This document shows, piece after piece, positions 11,821-26,422 of a stretch of 64,000 nt of DNA. Made by a program: the position numbers and the translations under genes. The DNA is from Liolophura sinensis. Its lineage: Eukaryota > Mollusca > Polyplacophora > Chitonida > Chitonidae. Below the pieces are notes generated by a model. The model was not told the origin of the DNA, did not search any database, and saw nothing but the letters and a program-made list of their open reading frames with translations. How positions within the stretch are numbered: the first letter of the stretch is position 1; every line of letters starts with the position of its first letter. The stretch is from positions 1 to 64,000 of the forward strand of contig NW_027018139.1 of NCBI RefSeq assembly GCF_032854445.1, in the 5' to 3' direction.

Positions 11821-14800
11821 CGCTACAGCCAAAAGTATTGGTCGGAGAGCAACGCGGTTTGCACCATTCGATTTCTCGTCACAAAATACGTCGGATTAGC
11901 CTCTTACCAGCAGAACTGGAACAGTTTTTCCACTTTTGCATTTTTGCCTGGTCTTTTTGTTAATTGAAATCGGCTACACTGTATTATGTACCATCGCGAC
12001 TGGTCATTACTATATTCATCTTTTGACTATAAGTTATGTGCCCTTGGGTAGCCCAGAAGGCGTCAAATCTTTGGGCTAAGCCCATTTAACTCACCCAGAA
12101 ATTGTCTTACCTCTAAGTCGAAGACAATCTCAATGTCTTTATCTACATGTAGAAAAACCACACCATTTGTACATAAAAAACAAAAAGTACTAGATACAGT
12201 CTGCTGTAAAAAGTACAATTGAACACTGACCCACATCAATATGGTGCCAAAAGATACAGAATTGGGCCAGGCATCGGCAGCTGTTTAGAAAATTGCAAAT
12301 TTCCCTGGTTTCCATGGAGTAAGAGCCGTTGCTAGGCACGTGATTTTGTCATCAATGATGATTCAATTGTCGCTACAGCCAAAAGTATTGGTCGGAGAGC
12401 AACGCTGTTTACACCATTAGATTTCTCGTCACAAAATATGTCGGAGTAGCTTGTTACCAGCAGCACTGGAACAGTTTTCCCTCTTTTGCATTTTTGCCTG
12501 GTCTTTTTGTTAGTTGAAATCGGCTACACTGTACTATGTACCATCGCGACTGGTCATTACTATATTCAACTTCTGACTATAAGTTATGTGCCCTTCGGTA
12601 GACCAGAAGGCGTCAAATCTTTGGGCTAAAGCCATTAACTCACCCGGCAATTGTCTTACTTCTAAGTCGAAGACAATCTCAATGTCTTTATCCACGTGTA
12701 GAAAAACCACACCATTTGTACATAAAAAACACAAAGTACTAGATACAGTCTGCTGTAAAAAGTACAATTGAAAACTCACCCACATCATAAAAGCGCCAAA
12801 AGATGCGGAATTGAGCCAGGCAAATCCAGCTGTTGCAAAATTGCAAATTTCCCTGGTTTCCATGGAGTAAGAGCCGTTGCTGGGCACGTGATTATGACAT
12901 TAATGATGATTCAATTGTCGCTACAGCCAAAAGTATTTTTCGGAGAGCAACGCGGTTTGCACCATTCGATTTCTCGTCACAAAATACGTCTGATTAGCCT
13001 CTTACCAGCAGCACTGGAACAGTTTTTCCACTTTTGCATTTTTGCCTGGTGTTTTTGTTAATTGAAATTGGCTACACTGTACTATGCACCATCGCGACTG
13101 GTCATTACTATATTCAACGTTTGACTATAAGTTATGTGCTTTTCGGTAGCCCAGAAGGCGTCAAATCTTTGGGCTAAGCCCATTTAACTCACCCAGCAAT
13201 TGTCTTACTTCTAAGTCCAAGACAATCTCAATGTCTTTATCTACGTGTAGAAAAACCACACCATTTGTACATAAAAAACACAAGGTACTAGATACAGTCT
13301 GCTGTAAAAAGTACAATTGAACACTGACCCACATCATTAAGATGGCAAAAGATGCGGAATTGGGCCAGGCATCGGCAGCTTTTTAAAAAATTGCAAATTT
13401 CCCTGGTTTCCATGGAGTAAGAGCCGTTGCTAGGCACGTGATTTTGTCATCAATGATCATTCAATTGTCGTTACAGCCAAAAGTATTGGTCGGAGAGCAA
13501 CGCGGTTTGCACCATTCGATTTCTCGTTACAAAAATACGTCGGATTAGCCTCTTACCAGCAGAACTGGAACAGTTTTTCCACTTTTGCATTTTTGCCTGG
13601 TCTTTTTCTTAATTGAAATCGGCTACACTGTATTATGTACCATCGCGACTGGTCATTACTATATTCAACTTTTGACTATAAGTTATGTGCCCTTGGGTAG
13701 CCCAGAAGGCGTCAAATCTTTGGGCTAAGCCCATTTAACTCACCCAGAAATTGTCTTACCTCTAAGTCGAAGACAATCTCAATGTCTTTATCTACATGTA
13801 GAAAAACCACACCATTTGTACATAAAAAACAAAACGTATTAGATACAGTCTGCTGTAAAAAGTACAATTGAACACTGACCCACATCAATATGGTGCCAAA
13901 AGATACAGAATTGGGCCAGGCATCGGCAGCTGTTTAGAAAATTCCAAATTTCCCTGGTTTCCATGGAGTAAGAGCCGTTGCTGGGCACGTGATTTTGTCA
14001 TCAATGATCATTCAATTGTCGCTACAGCCAAAAGTATTGGTCGGAGAGCAACGCGGTTTACACCATTCGATTTCTCGTCACTAAATATGTCGGAGTAGCT
14101 TGTTACCAGCAGCACTGGAACAGTTTTCCCCTCTGTTGCATTTTTGCCTGGTCTTTTTGTTAGTTGAAATCGGCTACACTGTACTATGTACCATCGCGAC
14201 TGGTCATTACTATATTCAACTTCTGACTATAAGTTATGTGCCCTTCGGTAGACCAGAAGGCGTCAAATCTTTGGGCTAAAGCCATTTAACTCACCCAGCA
14301 ATTGTCTTACTTCTAAGTCGAAGACAATCTCAATGTCTTTATCCACGTGTAGAAAAACCACACCATTTGTACATAAAAAACACAAAGTACTAGATACAGT
14401 CTGCTGTAAAAAGTACAATTGAACACTCACCCACATCATAAAAGCGCCAAAAGATGCGGAATTGAGCCAGGCATATCCAGCTGTTGCAAAATTGCAAATT
14501 TCCCTGGTTTCCATGGAGTAAGAGCCGTTGCTGGGCACGTGATTATGACATTAATGATCATTCAATTGTCGCTACAGCCAAAAGTATTGGTCGGAGAGCA
14601 ACGCGGTTTGCACCATTTGATTTCTCGTTACAAAATACGTCTGATTAGCCTCTTACCAGCAGCACTGGAACAGTTTTTCCACTTTTGCATTTTTGCCTGG
14701 TGTTTTTGTTAATTGAAATCGGCTACACTGTACTATGCACCATCGCGACTGGTCATTACTATATTCATCTTTTGACTATAAGTTATGTGCTTTTCGGTAG

Positions 14801-15420
14801 CCCAGAAGGCGTCAAATCTTTGGGCTAAGCCCATTTAACTCACCCAGCAATTGTCTTACTTCTAAGTCCAAGACAATCTCAATGTCTTTATCTACGTGTA
14901 GAAAAACCACACCATTTGTACATAAAAAACACAAGGTACTAGATACAGTCTGCTGTAAAAAGTACAATTAAACACTGACCCACATCATTAAGATGGCAAA
15001 AGATGCGGAATTGGGCCAGGCATCGGCAGCTTTTTAAAAAATTGCAAATTTCCCTGGTTTCCATGGAGTAAGAGCCGTTGCTGGGCACGTGATTTTGTCA
15101 TCAATGATCATTCAATTGTCGCTACAGCCAAAAGTATTGGTCGGAGAGCAACGCGGTTTGCACCATTCGATTTCTCGTTACAAAAATACGTCGGATTAGC
15201 CTCTTACCAGCAGCACTGGAACAGTTTTTCCACTTTTGCATTTTTGCCTGATCTTTTTGTTAATTGAAATCGGCTACACTGTACTATGTATGTACCATCG
15301 GGACTGGTCATTGCTGTATTCAACTTTTGACTATAAATTATGTGCCCTTGCGTAGCCCAGAAGGCGTCAAATCTTTGGGCTGAGCCCATTTAACTCACCC
15401 AGCAATTGTCTTACTTCTAA
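8283..15420. repeat. Mixed 4-mer and 3-mer higher-order repeats
   Basis: A monomer marked by tttatccacgtgtag starts at 8283, 10481, 12674 and 14325, giving spacings of 2198, 2193 and 1651 bp (four, four and three monomers). Associated private variants recur, such as cataaaagcgcc, gttagttgaaatcgg and ggagtagcttgttacc. The last spacing shows that one monomer type was dropped from the unit. Monomers before about 11.8 kb carry many 1-bp indels relative to the cleaner copies at 12-15 kb. Confidence 0.75.
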
Positions 15421-18400
15421 GTCCAGGACAATCTCAATGTCTTTATCTACGTGTAGAAAAACCACACCATTTGTACGTAAAAACACAAAGTACTAGATAC
15501 AGTCTGCTGTGAAAAGCACAATTAAACACTGACCCACATCATTAAGATGCCAAAAGATGCGGAATTGGGCCAGGCCATCGGCAGCAGCTGTTTAAAAAAT
15601 TGCAAATTTCCCTGGTTTCCATGGAGTAAGAGCCGTTGCTAGGCACATAAATTTGTCATCAATGATGATTCAATTGTCGCTACAGCCAAAAGTATTGGTC
15701 GGAGAGCAACGCGGTTTGCACCATTCGATTTCTCGTCACAAAATACGTCGGATTAGCCTCTTACCAGCAGAACTGGAAACAGTTTTTCCACTTTTGCATT
15801 TTTGCCTGGTCTTTTTTGTTAATTGAAATCGGCTACACTGTACTATGTACCATCGCGACTGGTCATTACTATATTCAACTTTTGACTATAAGTTATAAGC
15901 CGTTCGGTAGCCCAGAAGGCGTCAATCTTTGGGCTAAGCCTATTTAACTCACCCAGCAATTGTCTTACTTCTAATTCCAAGACAATCTCAATGTCTTTAT
16001 CTACATGTAGAAAAACCACACCATTTGTACATAAAAAACACAAAGTACTAGATACAGTCTGCTGTAAAAAGTACAATTGAACACTGACCCACATCATTAA
16101 GGCGCCAAAGATGCGGAATTGGGCCAGACATCTGCAGATGTTGAAAAATTACAAATTTCCCTGGTTTCCATGGAGTAAGAGCCGTTACTAGGCACGTGAT
16201 TTTATCATCAATGATCATTCAATTGTCGCTACAGCCAAAGTATTGGTCGGAGAGCAGCGTGGTTTGCACCATTCGATTTCTCGTCACAAAATACGTCGGA
16301 TTAGCCTCTTACCAGCAGCACTGGAACAGTTTTTCCACTTTTGCATTTTTGCCTGATCTTTTTGTTAATTCAAATCGGCTACACTGTACTATGTACCATC
16401 GCGACTGGTCATTACTATATTCAACTTTTGACTATAAGTTATGTGCCCCTCAGTAGACCAGAAGGCGTCAAATCTTTGGGCTAAGCCCATTTAACTCACC
16501 CAACAATTGTCTTACTTCTAAGTCCAAGACAATCTCAATGTCTTTATCTACGTGTACAAAAAACCACACCATTTGGACATAAAAACACAAAGTACTAGAT
16601 ACAGTCTGCTGTAAAAAGTACAATTGAACACTGACCCACATCATTAAGGTGCCAAAAGATGCGGAATTGGGCCAGGCATCGGCAGCTGTTGAAAAATTGC
16701 AAATTTCCCTGGTTTCCATGGAGTAAGAGCCGTTGCTGCGCACGTGATTATAACATTAATGATGATTCAATTGTCGCTACAGCCAAACGTATTGGTCGGA
16801 GAGCAACGCGGCTTGCACCATTCGATTTCTCGTCACAAAATACGTCGGATTAGCCTCTTACCAGCAGCACTGGAACAGTTTTTCCACTTTTGCATTTTTG
16901 CCTGGTCTTTTTCTTAATTGAAATCGGCTACACTGTACTATGTACCATCGCGACTGGTCATTACTATATTCAACTTTTAACTATAAGTTATGTGCCCTTG
17001 GGTAGCCCAGAAGGCGTCAAATCTTTGGGCTAAGCCCATTTAACTCACCCAGCAATTGTCTTACTTCTAAGTCGAAGACAATCTCAATGTCTTTATCTAC
17101 GTGTAGAAAAACCACACCATTTGTACATAAAAAACACAAGGTACTAGATACAGTCTGTTGTAAAGAGTACAATTGAACACTGACCCACATCATTAAGGCG
17201 CCAAAAGATGCGGAATTGGATCAGTCATCGGCAGCTGTTGAAAAAATTGCAAATTTCCCTTGTTTCCATGGAGTAAGGAGCCGTTGCTGGGCACGTGATT
17301 AAGACATTAATGATCATTCAATTGTCGCTACAGCCAAAAGTAATTGGTCGGAGAGCAACGCGGTTTGCACCATTCGATTTCTCGTCACAAATACGTCGGA
17401 TTAGCCTCTTACCAGCAGCACTGGAACAGTTTTTCCACTTTTGCATTTTTGCCTGTTCTTTTTGTTAATTGAAATCGGCTACACTGTACTATGTACCATC
17501 GCGACTGGTCATTACTATATTCAACTTCTGACTATAAGTTATGTGCCCTTCGGTAGCCAGAAGGCGTCAAAATCTTTGGGCTAAGCCCATTTAACTCACC
17601 CAGCAATTGTCTTACCTCTAAGTCGAAGACAATCTCAATGTCTTTATCTACGTGTAGAAAAACCACACCATTTGTACATAAAAAACACAAAGTACTAGAT
17701 ACAGTCTGCTGTAAAAAGTACAATTGAACACTGATCCACATCAATATGGTGTCAAAAGATACAGATTGGGCCAGGCATCGGCAGCTGTTTAAAAAATTGC
17801 AAATTTCCCTGGTTTTCCATGGAGTAAGAGCCGTTGCTAGGCACGTGATTTTGTCGTCAATGATCATTCAATTGTCGCTACAGCCAAAAGTATTGGTCGG
17901 AGAGCAACGCGGTTTACACCATTCGATTTCTCGTCACAAAATATGTCGGAGTAGCTTGTTACCAGCAGCACTGGAACAGTTTTTCCACTTTTGCATTTTT
18001 GCGTGGTCTTTTTGTTAATTGAAATCAGCTACACTGTACTTTGTATGTACCATCGCGACTGGTCATTACTATATTCAACTTTTGACTATAAGTTATGTGC
18101 CCTTCGGTAGCCCAGAAGGCGTCAAATCTTTGGGCTAAGCCTATTTAACTCACCCAGCAATTGTCTTACTTCTAAGTCCAAGACAATCTCAATGTCTTTA
18201 TCTACGTGTGGAAAATCCACACCATTTGTCTATAAAAAACACAAAGTACTAGATACAGTCTGCTGTAAAAAGTACAGTTGAACACTGACCCACATCATTA
18301 AGGTGCCAAAAGATGCGGAATTTGGCCAGGCATCGGCAGCTGTTTAAAAAATTGCAAATTTCCCTGGTTTCCATGGAGTAAGAGCCGTTGCTGCGCACGT

Positions 18401-21400
18401 GATTATAACATTAATGATGATTCAATTGTCGCTACAGCCAAACGTATTGGTCGGAGAGCAACGCGCTTGCACCATTCGATTTCTCGTCACAAAATACGTC
18501 GGATTAGCCTCTTACCAGCAGCACTGGAACAGTTTTTCCACTTTTGCATTTTTGCCTGGTCTTTTTCTTAATTGAAATCAGCTACACTGTACTTTGTATG
18601 TACCATCGCGACTGGTCATTACTATATTCAACTTTTGACTATAAGTTATGTGCCCTTCGGTAGACCAGAAGGCGTCAAGTCTTTGGGCTAAGCCCATTTA
18701 ACTCACCCAGCAATTGTCTTACTTCTAATTCCAAGACAATCTCAATGTCTTTATCTACGTGTAGAAAAACCACACCATTTGTACATAAAAAACACAAAGT
18801 ACAAGATACAGTCTGCTGTAAAAAGTACAATTGAACACTGACCCACATCATAAAAGCGCCAAAAGATGCAGAATTGAGCCAGGCATATCCAGCTGTTGCA
18901 AAATTGCAAATTTCCCTGGTTTCCATGGAGTAGAAGCCGTTGCTGGGCACGTAAATAAGACATTAATGATCATTTAATCATGCAACGCGGTTTGCACCAT
19001 TCGATTTCTCGTCACAAAATACGTCGGAGTAGCCTCTTACCAGCAGCACTGGAACAGTTTTTCCACTTTTGCATTTTTGCCTGGTCTTTTTGTTAATTGA
19101 AATCGGCTACACTGTACTATGTATGTACAATCGCGACTGGTCATTACTATATTCAACTTTTGATTATAAGTTATGTGCCCTTCGGTAGCCCAGAAGGCGT
19201 CAAATCTTTGGGCTAAGTCTATTTAACTCACCCAACAATTGTCTTACTTCTAAGTCCAAGACAATCTCAATGTCTTTATTTACGTGTGGAAAATTCACAC
19301 CATTTGTACATAAAAAACACAAGGTACTTGATACAGTCTGCTGTAAAAAGTACAATTGAACACTGACCCACATCATTAAGGCGCCAAAAGATGCGGAATT
19401 GGGCCAGACATCGGCAGATGTTGAAAAATTACAAATTTCCCTGGTTTCCATGGAGTAAGAGGCGTTGCTAGGCATGTAATTTGGTCATCAATGATCATTC
19501 AATTGTCGCTACAGCCAAAAGTATTGGTCGAAGAGCAAGGCGGTTTGCACCATTCGATTTTTCGTCACAAAATACGTCGGATTAGCCTCTTACCAGCAGC
19601 ACTGGAACAGTTTTTCCACTTTTGCATTTTGCCTAGTCTTTTTGTTAATTGAAATCGGCTACACTGTACTATGTACCATCGCGACAGGTCATTACTATAT
19701 TCAACTTCTGACTATAAGTTATGTGCCCCTCAGTAGACCACAAGGCGTCAATCTTTGGGCTAAGCCCATTTTACTCACCCAGCAATTGTCTTACTTCTAA
19801 GGTCCAAGACAATCTCAATGTCATTATCTACGTGTAGAAAAACCACACCATTTGTACAAAAAAAATACAAGGTACTAGATACATTCTGCTGTAAAAAGTA
19901 CTATTGAACACTGACCCACATCATTAAGGCGCCAAAAGATGCGGAATTGGGCCAGGCATCGGCAGCTGTTTAAGAAATTGTAAATTTCCCTGGTTTCCCA
20001 TGGAGTAAGAGCCGTTGCTAAGCACGTGAATTTGCCATCAATGATGATTCAATTGTCGCTACAGCCAAAACTATTGGTCGGAGAGCAACGCGGTTTGCAC
20101 CCATTCGATTTCTCGTCACAAAATACGTCGGATTAGCCTCTTACCAGCAGCACTGGAACAGTTTTTCCACTTTTGCATTTTTGCCTGGTCTTTTTGTTAA
20201 TTGAAATCGGTTACACTGTGCTATGTATGTACCATCGCGACTGGTCATTACTATATTTAACTTTTGACTATAAGTTATGTGCCCATCGGTAGCCCAGAAG
20301 GCGTCAAATCTTTGGCTAAGCCCATTTAACTCACCCAGCAATTGTCTTACTTCTAAGTCCAAGACAATCTCAATGTCTTTATCTACGTGTAGAAAAAAAA
20401 CACCATTTGTACGTAAAAAACACAAGGTACTAGATACAGTCTGCTGTGAAAAGTACAATTAAACACTGACCCACATCATTAAGATGGCAAAAGATGCGGA
20501 ATTGGGCCAGGCATCGACAGCTGTTTAAAAAATTGCAAATTTCCCTGGTTTCCATGGAGTAAGAGCCGTTGCTAGGCACGTAAATTTGTCATCAATGATC
20601 ATTCAATTGTCGCTACAGCCAAAAGTATTGGTCGGAGAGCAACGCGGTTTGCACCATTCGATTTCTCGTCACAAAACACGTCGGATTAGCCTCTTACCAG
20701 CCACACTGGAACAGTTTTTCCACTTTTGCATTTTTGCTTGGTCTTTTTGTTAATTGAAATTGGCTACACTGTACTATGCACCATCGCGACTGGTCATTAC
20801 TATATTCAACGTTTGACTATCAGTTATGTGCTTTTCGGTAGCCCAGAAGGCGTCAAATCTTTGGGCTAAGCCCGTTTAACTCACCCAGCAATTGTCTTAC
20901 TTCTAAGTCCAAGACAATCTCAATGTCTTTATCTACATGTAGAAAAACCACACCATTTGTACATAAAAAACACAAAGTACTAGATACAGTCTGCTGTAAA
21001 AAGTACAATTTAACACTGAACCACATCATTAAGGCGTGAAAAGATGCGGAATTGGGCCAGACATCGGCAGATGTTGAAAAATTACAAATTTCCCTCGTTT
21101 CCATGGAGTAAGAGCCGTTGCTAGGCACGTGATTTTGTCATCAATGATAATTCAATTGTCGCTACAGCCAAAAGTATTGGTCGGAGAACAACGCGGTTTG
21201 CACCATTCGAATTCTCGTCACAAAATACGTCGGATTAGCCTCTTACCAGCAGCACTGGAACAGTTTTTCCACTTTTGCATTTTTGCCTGGTCTTTTTGTT
21301 AATTGAAATTGGCTACACTGTACTATGTACCATTGCGACTGGTCATTACTATATTCAACTTTTGATTATAAGTTATGTGCCCTTCGGTAGCCCAGAAAGC

Positions 21401-22564
21401 GTCAAATCTTTGGGCTAATCCTATTTAACTCACCCAACAATTGTCTTACTTCTAAGTCCAAGACAATCTCAATATCTTTTTTTACGTGTGGAAAATTCAC
21501 ACCATTTGTACATAAAAAACACAAGGTACTAGATACAGTCTGCTGTAAAAAGTACAATTCAACACTGACCCACATCAATAAGGTGCCAAAAGATGCGGAA
21601 TTGGGCCAGACATCGGCAGATGTTGAAAAATTACAAATTTCCCTGGTTTCCATGAAGTAAGTGCCGTTGCTAGGCACGTGATTTTGTCATCAATGATCAT
21701 TCAATTGTGGCTACAGCCAAAAGTATTGGTCGAAGAGCAAGGCGGTTTGCACCATTCGATTTTTCGTCACAAAATACGTCGGATTAGCCTCTTACCAGCA
21801 GCACTGGAACAGTTTTTCCACTTTTGCATTTTTGCCTAGTCTTTTTGTTAATTCAAATCGGCTACACTGTACTATGTACCATCGCGACTGGTCATTACTA
21901 TATTCAACTTCTGACTAAAGGTTATGTGCCCCTCAGTAGCCCAGAAGGCGTCAAATCTTTGGGCTAAGCCCATTTAACTCACCCAGCAATTGTCTTACTT
22001 CTAAGTCCAAGAAAATCTCAATGTCTTTATCTACGTGTACAAAAAACCACACCATTTGGACATAAAACACAAAGTACTAGATACAGTCTGCTGTAAAAAG
22101 TACAATTGAACACTGACCCACATCATTAAAGTGCCAAAAGATGCGGAATTGGGCCAGGCATCGGCAGTTGTTGAAAAATTGCAAATTTCCCTGGTTTTCA
22201 TGGAGTAAGAGCCGTTGCTGGGCACGTGATTAAGACATTAATGATCATTCAATTGTCGCTACAGCCAAAAGTATTGGTCGGAGAGCAACGCAGTTTGCAC
22301 CATTCGATTTCTCGTTACAAAATACGTCGGATTAGCCTCTTACCAGCAGCACTGGAACAGTTTTTCCACTTTTGCATTTTTGCCTAGTCTTTTTGTTAAT
22401 TGAAATCGGCTACACTGTACTATGTATGTACAATCGCGACTGGTCATTACTATATTCAACTTTTGATTATAAGTTATGTGCCCTTCGGTAGACCAGAAGG
22501 CGTCAAATCTTTGGGCTAAGCCCATTTTACTCACCCAGCAATTGTCTTACTTCTAAGTCCAAGA
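15421..22564. repeat. Irregular satellite monomers, no clear higher-order unit
   Basis: About thirteen monomers of type L follow one another without an obvious repeating order. Pairs of variants recur (ctaattccaag, cctcagtagacc, ttacgtgtggaaaattc) but not at a constant multimer offset. The segment from about 18.7 kb shares variants with the dimer block, at an offset of 4378 bp to 23053. The monomer at 18737 carries an internal deletion. Nothing other than satellite is seen. Confidence 0.7.
18737..19261. repeat. Satellite monomer with 28-bp net internal deletion (525 bp)
   Basis: At about 18976-18984 the sequence reads tttaat, then cat, then gcaacgcgg. Sister monomers at 23340 and 24445 have 31 bases between the same flanks, including the ctacagccaaaag and ggtcggaga segments. 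Replacement of 31 bp by 3 bp explains the 525-bp anchor spacing. The remainder of this monomer matches the long member of the dimer at 22.5-25.9 kb. Confidence 0.85.
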
Positions 22565-25500
22565 CAATCTCAATGTCTTTATCTACGTGTAGAAAAACCA
22601 CACCATTTGTACATAAAAAATACAAGGTACTTGATACAGTCTGCTGTAAAAAGTACAATTGAACACTGACCCACATCATTAAGGCGCCAAAAGATGCGGA
22701 ATTGGGCCAGGCATCGGCAGCTGTTTAAGAAATTGTAAATTTCCCTGGTTTCCATGGAGTAAGAGCCGTTGCTTAGCACGTGAATTTGTCATCAATGATC
22801 ATTCAATTGTCGCTACAGCCAAAAGTATTGGTCGGAGAGCAACGCGGTTTGCACCATTCGATTTCTCGTCACAAAATACGTCGGATTAGCCTCTTACCAG
22901 CAGCACTGGAACAGTTTTTCCACTTTTACATTTTTGCCTGGTGTTTTTGTTAATTGAAATTAGCTACACTGTACTATGTACCATCGCGACTGGTCATTAC
23001 TATATTCAACTTTTGACTATAAGTTATGTGCCCTTCGGTAGACCAGAAGGCGTCAAGTCTTTGGGCTAAGCCCATTTAACTCACCCAGCAATTGTCTTAC
23101 TTCTAATTCCAAGACAATCTCAATGTCTTTATCTACGTGTAGAAAAACCACACCATTTGTACATAAAAAACACAAAGTACAAGATACAGTCTGCTGTAAA
23201 AAGTACAATTGAACACTGACCCACATCATAAAAGCGCCAAAAGATGCAGAATTGAGCCAGGCATATCCAGCTGTTGCAAAATTGCAAATTTCCCTGGTTT
23301 CCATGGAGTAGAAGCCGTTGCTGGGCACGTAAATAAGACATTAATGATCATTTAATTGTCGCTACAGCCAAAAGTATTGGTCGGAGAGCAACGCGGTTTG
23401 CACCATTCGATTTCTCGTCACAAAATACGTCGGATTAGCCTCTTACCAGCAGCACTGGAACAGTTTTTCCACTTTTGCATTTTTGCCTGGTCTTTTTGTT
23501 AATTGAAATCGGCTACACTGTACTATGTATGTACAATCGCGACTGGTCATTACTATATTCAACTTTTGATTATAAGTTATGTGCCCTTCGGTAGACCAGA
23601 AGGCGTCAAATCTTTGGGCTAAGCCCATTTTACTCACCCAGCAATTGTCTTACTACTAAGTCCAAGACAATCTCAATGTCTTTATCTACGTGTAGAAAAA
23701 CCACACCATTTGTACATAAAAAATACAAGGTACTAGATACAGTCTGCTGTAAAAAGTACAATTGAACACTGACCCACATCATTAAGGCGCCAAAAGATGC
23801 GGAATTGGGCCAGGCATCGGCAGCTGTTTAAGAAATTGTAAATTTCCCTGGTTTCCATGGAGTAAGAGCCGTTGCTTAGCACGTGAATTTGTCATCAATG
23901 ATCATTCAATTGTCGCTACAGCCAAAAGTATTGGTCGGAGAGCAACGCGGTTTGCACCATTCGATTTCTCGTCACAAAATACGTCGGATTAGCCTCTTAC
24001 CAGCAGCACTGGAACAGTTTTTCCACTTTTACATTTTTGCCTGGTGTTTTTGTTAATTGAAATTAGCTACACTGTACTATGTACCATCGCGACTGGTCAT
24101 TACTATATTCAACTTTTGACTATAAGTTATGTGCCCTTCGGTAGACCAGAAGGCGTCAAGTCTTTGGGCTAAGCCCATTTAACTCACCCAGCAATTGTCT
24201 TACTTCTAATTCCAAGACAATCTCAATGTCTTTATCTACGTGTAGAAAAACCACACCATTTGTACATAAAAAACACAAAGTACAAGATACAGTCTGCTGT
24301 AAAAAGTACAATTGAACACTGACCCACATCATAAAAGCGCCAAAAGATGCAGAATTGAGCCAGGCATATCCAGCTGTTGCAAAATTGCAAATTTCCCTGG
24401 TTTCCATGGAGTAGAAGCCGTTGCTGGGCACGTAAATAAGACATTAATGATCATTTAATTGTCGCTACAGCCAAAAGTATTGGTCGGAGAGCAACGCGGT
24501 TTGCACCATTCGATTTCTCGTCACAAAATACGTCGGAGTAGCCTCTTACCAGCAGCACTGGAACAGTTTTTCCACTTTTGCATTTTTGCCTGGTCTTTTT
24601 GTTAATTGAAATCGGCTACACTGTACTATGTATGTACAATCGCGACTGGTCATTACTATATTCAACTTTTGATTATAAGTTATGTGCCCTTCGGTAGACC
24701 AGAAGGCGTCAAATCTTTGGGCTAAGCCCATTTTACTCACCCAGCAATTGTCTTACTACTAAGTCCAAGACAATCTCAATGTCTTTATCTACGTGTAGAA
24801 AAACCACACCATTTGTACATAAAAAATACAAGGTACTAGATACAGTCTGCTGTAAAAAGTACAATTGAACACTGACCCACATCATTAAGGCGCCAAAAGA
24901 TGCGAAATTGGGCCAGGCATCGGCAGCTGTTTAAGAAATTGTAAATTTCCCTGGTTTCCATGGAGTAAGAGCCGTTGCTTAGCACGTGAATTTGTCATCA
25001 ATGATCATTCAATTGTCGCTACAGCCAAAAGTATTGGTCGGAGAGCAACGCGGTTTGCACCATTCGATTTCTCGTCACAAAATACGTCGGATTAGCCTCT
25101 TACCAGCAGCACTGGAACAGTTTTTCCACTTTTACATTTTTGCCTGGTGTTTTTGTTAATTGAAATTACCTACACTGTACTATGTACCATCGCGACTGGT
25201 CATTACTATATTCAACTTTTGACTATAAGTTATGTGCCCTTCGGTAGACCAGAAGGCGTCAAGTCTTTGGGCTAAGCCCATTTAACTCACCCAGCAATTG
25301 TCTTACTTCTAATTCCAAGACAATCTCAATGTCTTTATCTACGTGTAGAAAAACCACACCATTTGTACATAAAAAACACAAAGTACAAGATACAGTCTGC
25401 TGTAAAAAGTACAATTGAACACTGACCCACATCATAAAAGCGCCAAAAAATGCAGAATTGAGCCAGGCATATCCAGCTGTTGCAAAATTGCAAATTTCCC

Positions 25501-25873
25501 TGGTTTCCATGGAGTAGAAGCCGTTGTTGGGCACGTAAATAAGACATTAATGATCATTTAATTGTCGCTACAGCCAAAAGTATTGGTCGGAGAGCAACGC
25601 GGTTTGCACCATTCGATTTCTCGTCACAAAATACCTCGGAGTAGCCTCTTACCAGCAGCACTGGAACAGTTTTTCCACTTTTGCATTTTTGCCTGGTCTT
25701 TTTGTTAATTGAAATCGGCTACACTGTACTATGTATGTACAATCGCGACTGGTCATTACTATATTCAACTTTTGATTATAAGTTATGTGCCCTTCGGTAG
25801 CCCAGAAGGCGTCAAATCTTTGGGCTAAGCCTATTTAACTCACCCAATTATTGTCTTACTTCTAAGTCGAAGA
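22565..25873. repeat. Dimeric higher-order repeat, three tandem copies of 1103 bp
   Basis: Anchors lie at 22565, 23115, 23668, 24218, 24771, 25321 and 25874, giving strictly alternating lengths of 550 and 553 bp and exactly 3 x 1103 bp. The members differ consistently: one carries ctaattccaag, gtacaagatac, catatccagctg and gtagaagccg; the other carries ccattttactc, gtttaagaaattgtaaa and gcttagcacgtgaa. The copies differ by only a handful of bases, so this is among the most recently amplified parts of the window. Confidence 0.92.
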
Positions 25874-26422
25874 CAATCTCAATGTCTTTATCTACGTGTA
25901 GAAAAATCACACCATTTGTACATAAAAAACACAAAGTACTAGATACAGTCTGCTGTAAAAAGTACAATTGAACACTGACCCACATCATAAAAGCGCCAAA
26001 AGATGCGGAATTGAGCCAGGCATATCCAGCTGTTCAAAAATTGCAAATTTCCCTGGTTTCCATGGAGTAGAAGCCGTTAGTGGGCACGTAAATGAGACAT
26101 TAATGATCATTCAATTGTCGCTACAGCCAAAAGTATTGGTCAGAGAGCAACGCGGTTTGCACCATTCGATTTCTCGTCACAAAATACGTCGGATTAGCCT
26201 CTTACCAGCAGCACTGGAACAGTTTTTCCACTTTTGCATTTTTGCCTGGTGTTTTTGGTAAATGAAATTAGCTACACTGTGCTATGTACCATCGCGACTG
26301 GTCATTACTATATTCAACTTTTGACAATAAGTTATGTGCCCTTCGGTAGCCCAGAAGGCGTCAAATCTTTGGGCTAAGCCCGTTTAACTCACCCAGCAAT
26401 TGTCTTACTTCTAAGTCCAAGA

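Noticed and set aside
15585-15593. CAG-type microsatellite expansion (gcagcagctg)
   Set aside because: It is a single extra trinucleotide in one monomer, not an expansion.
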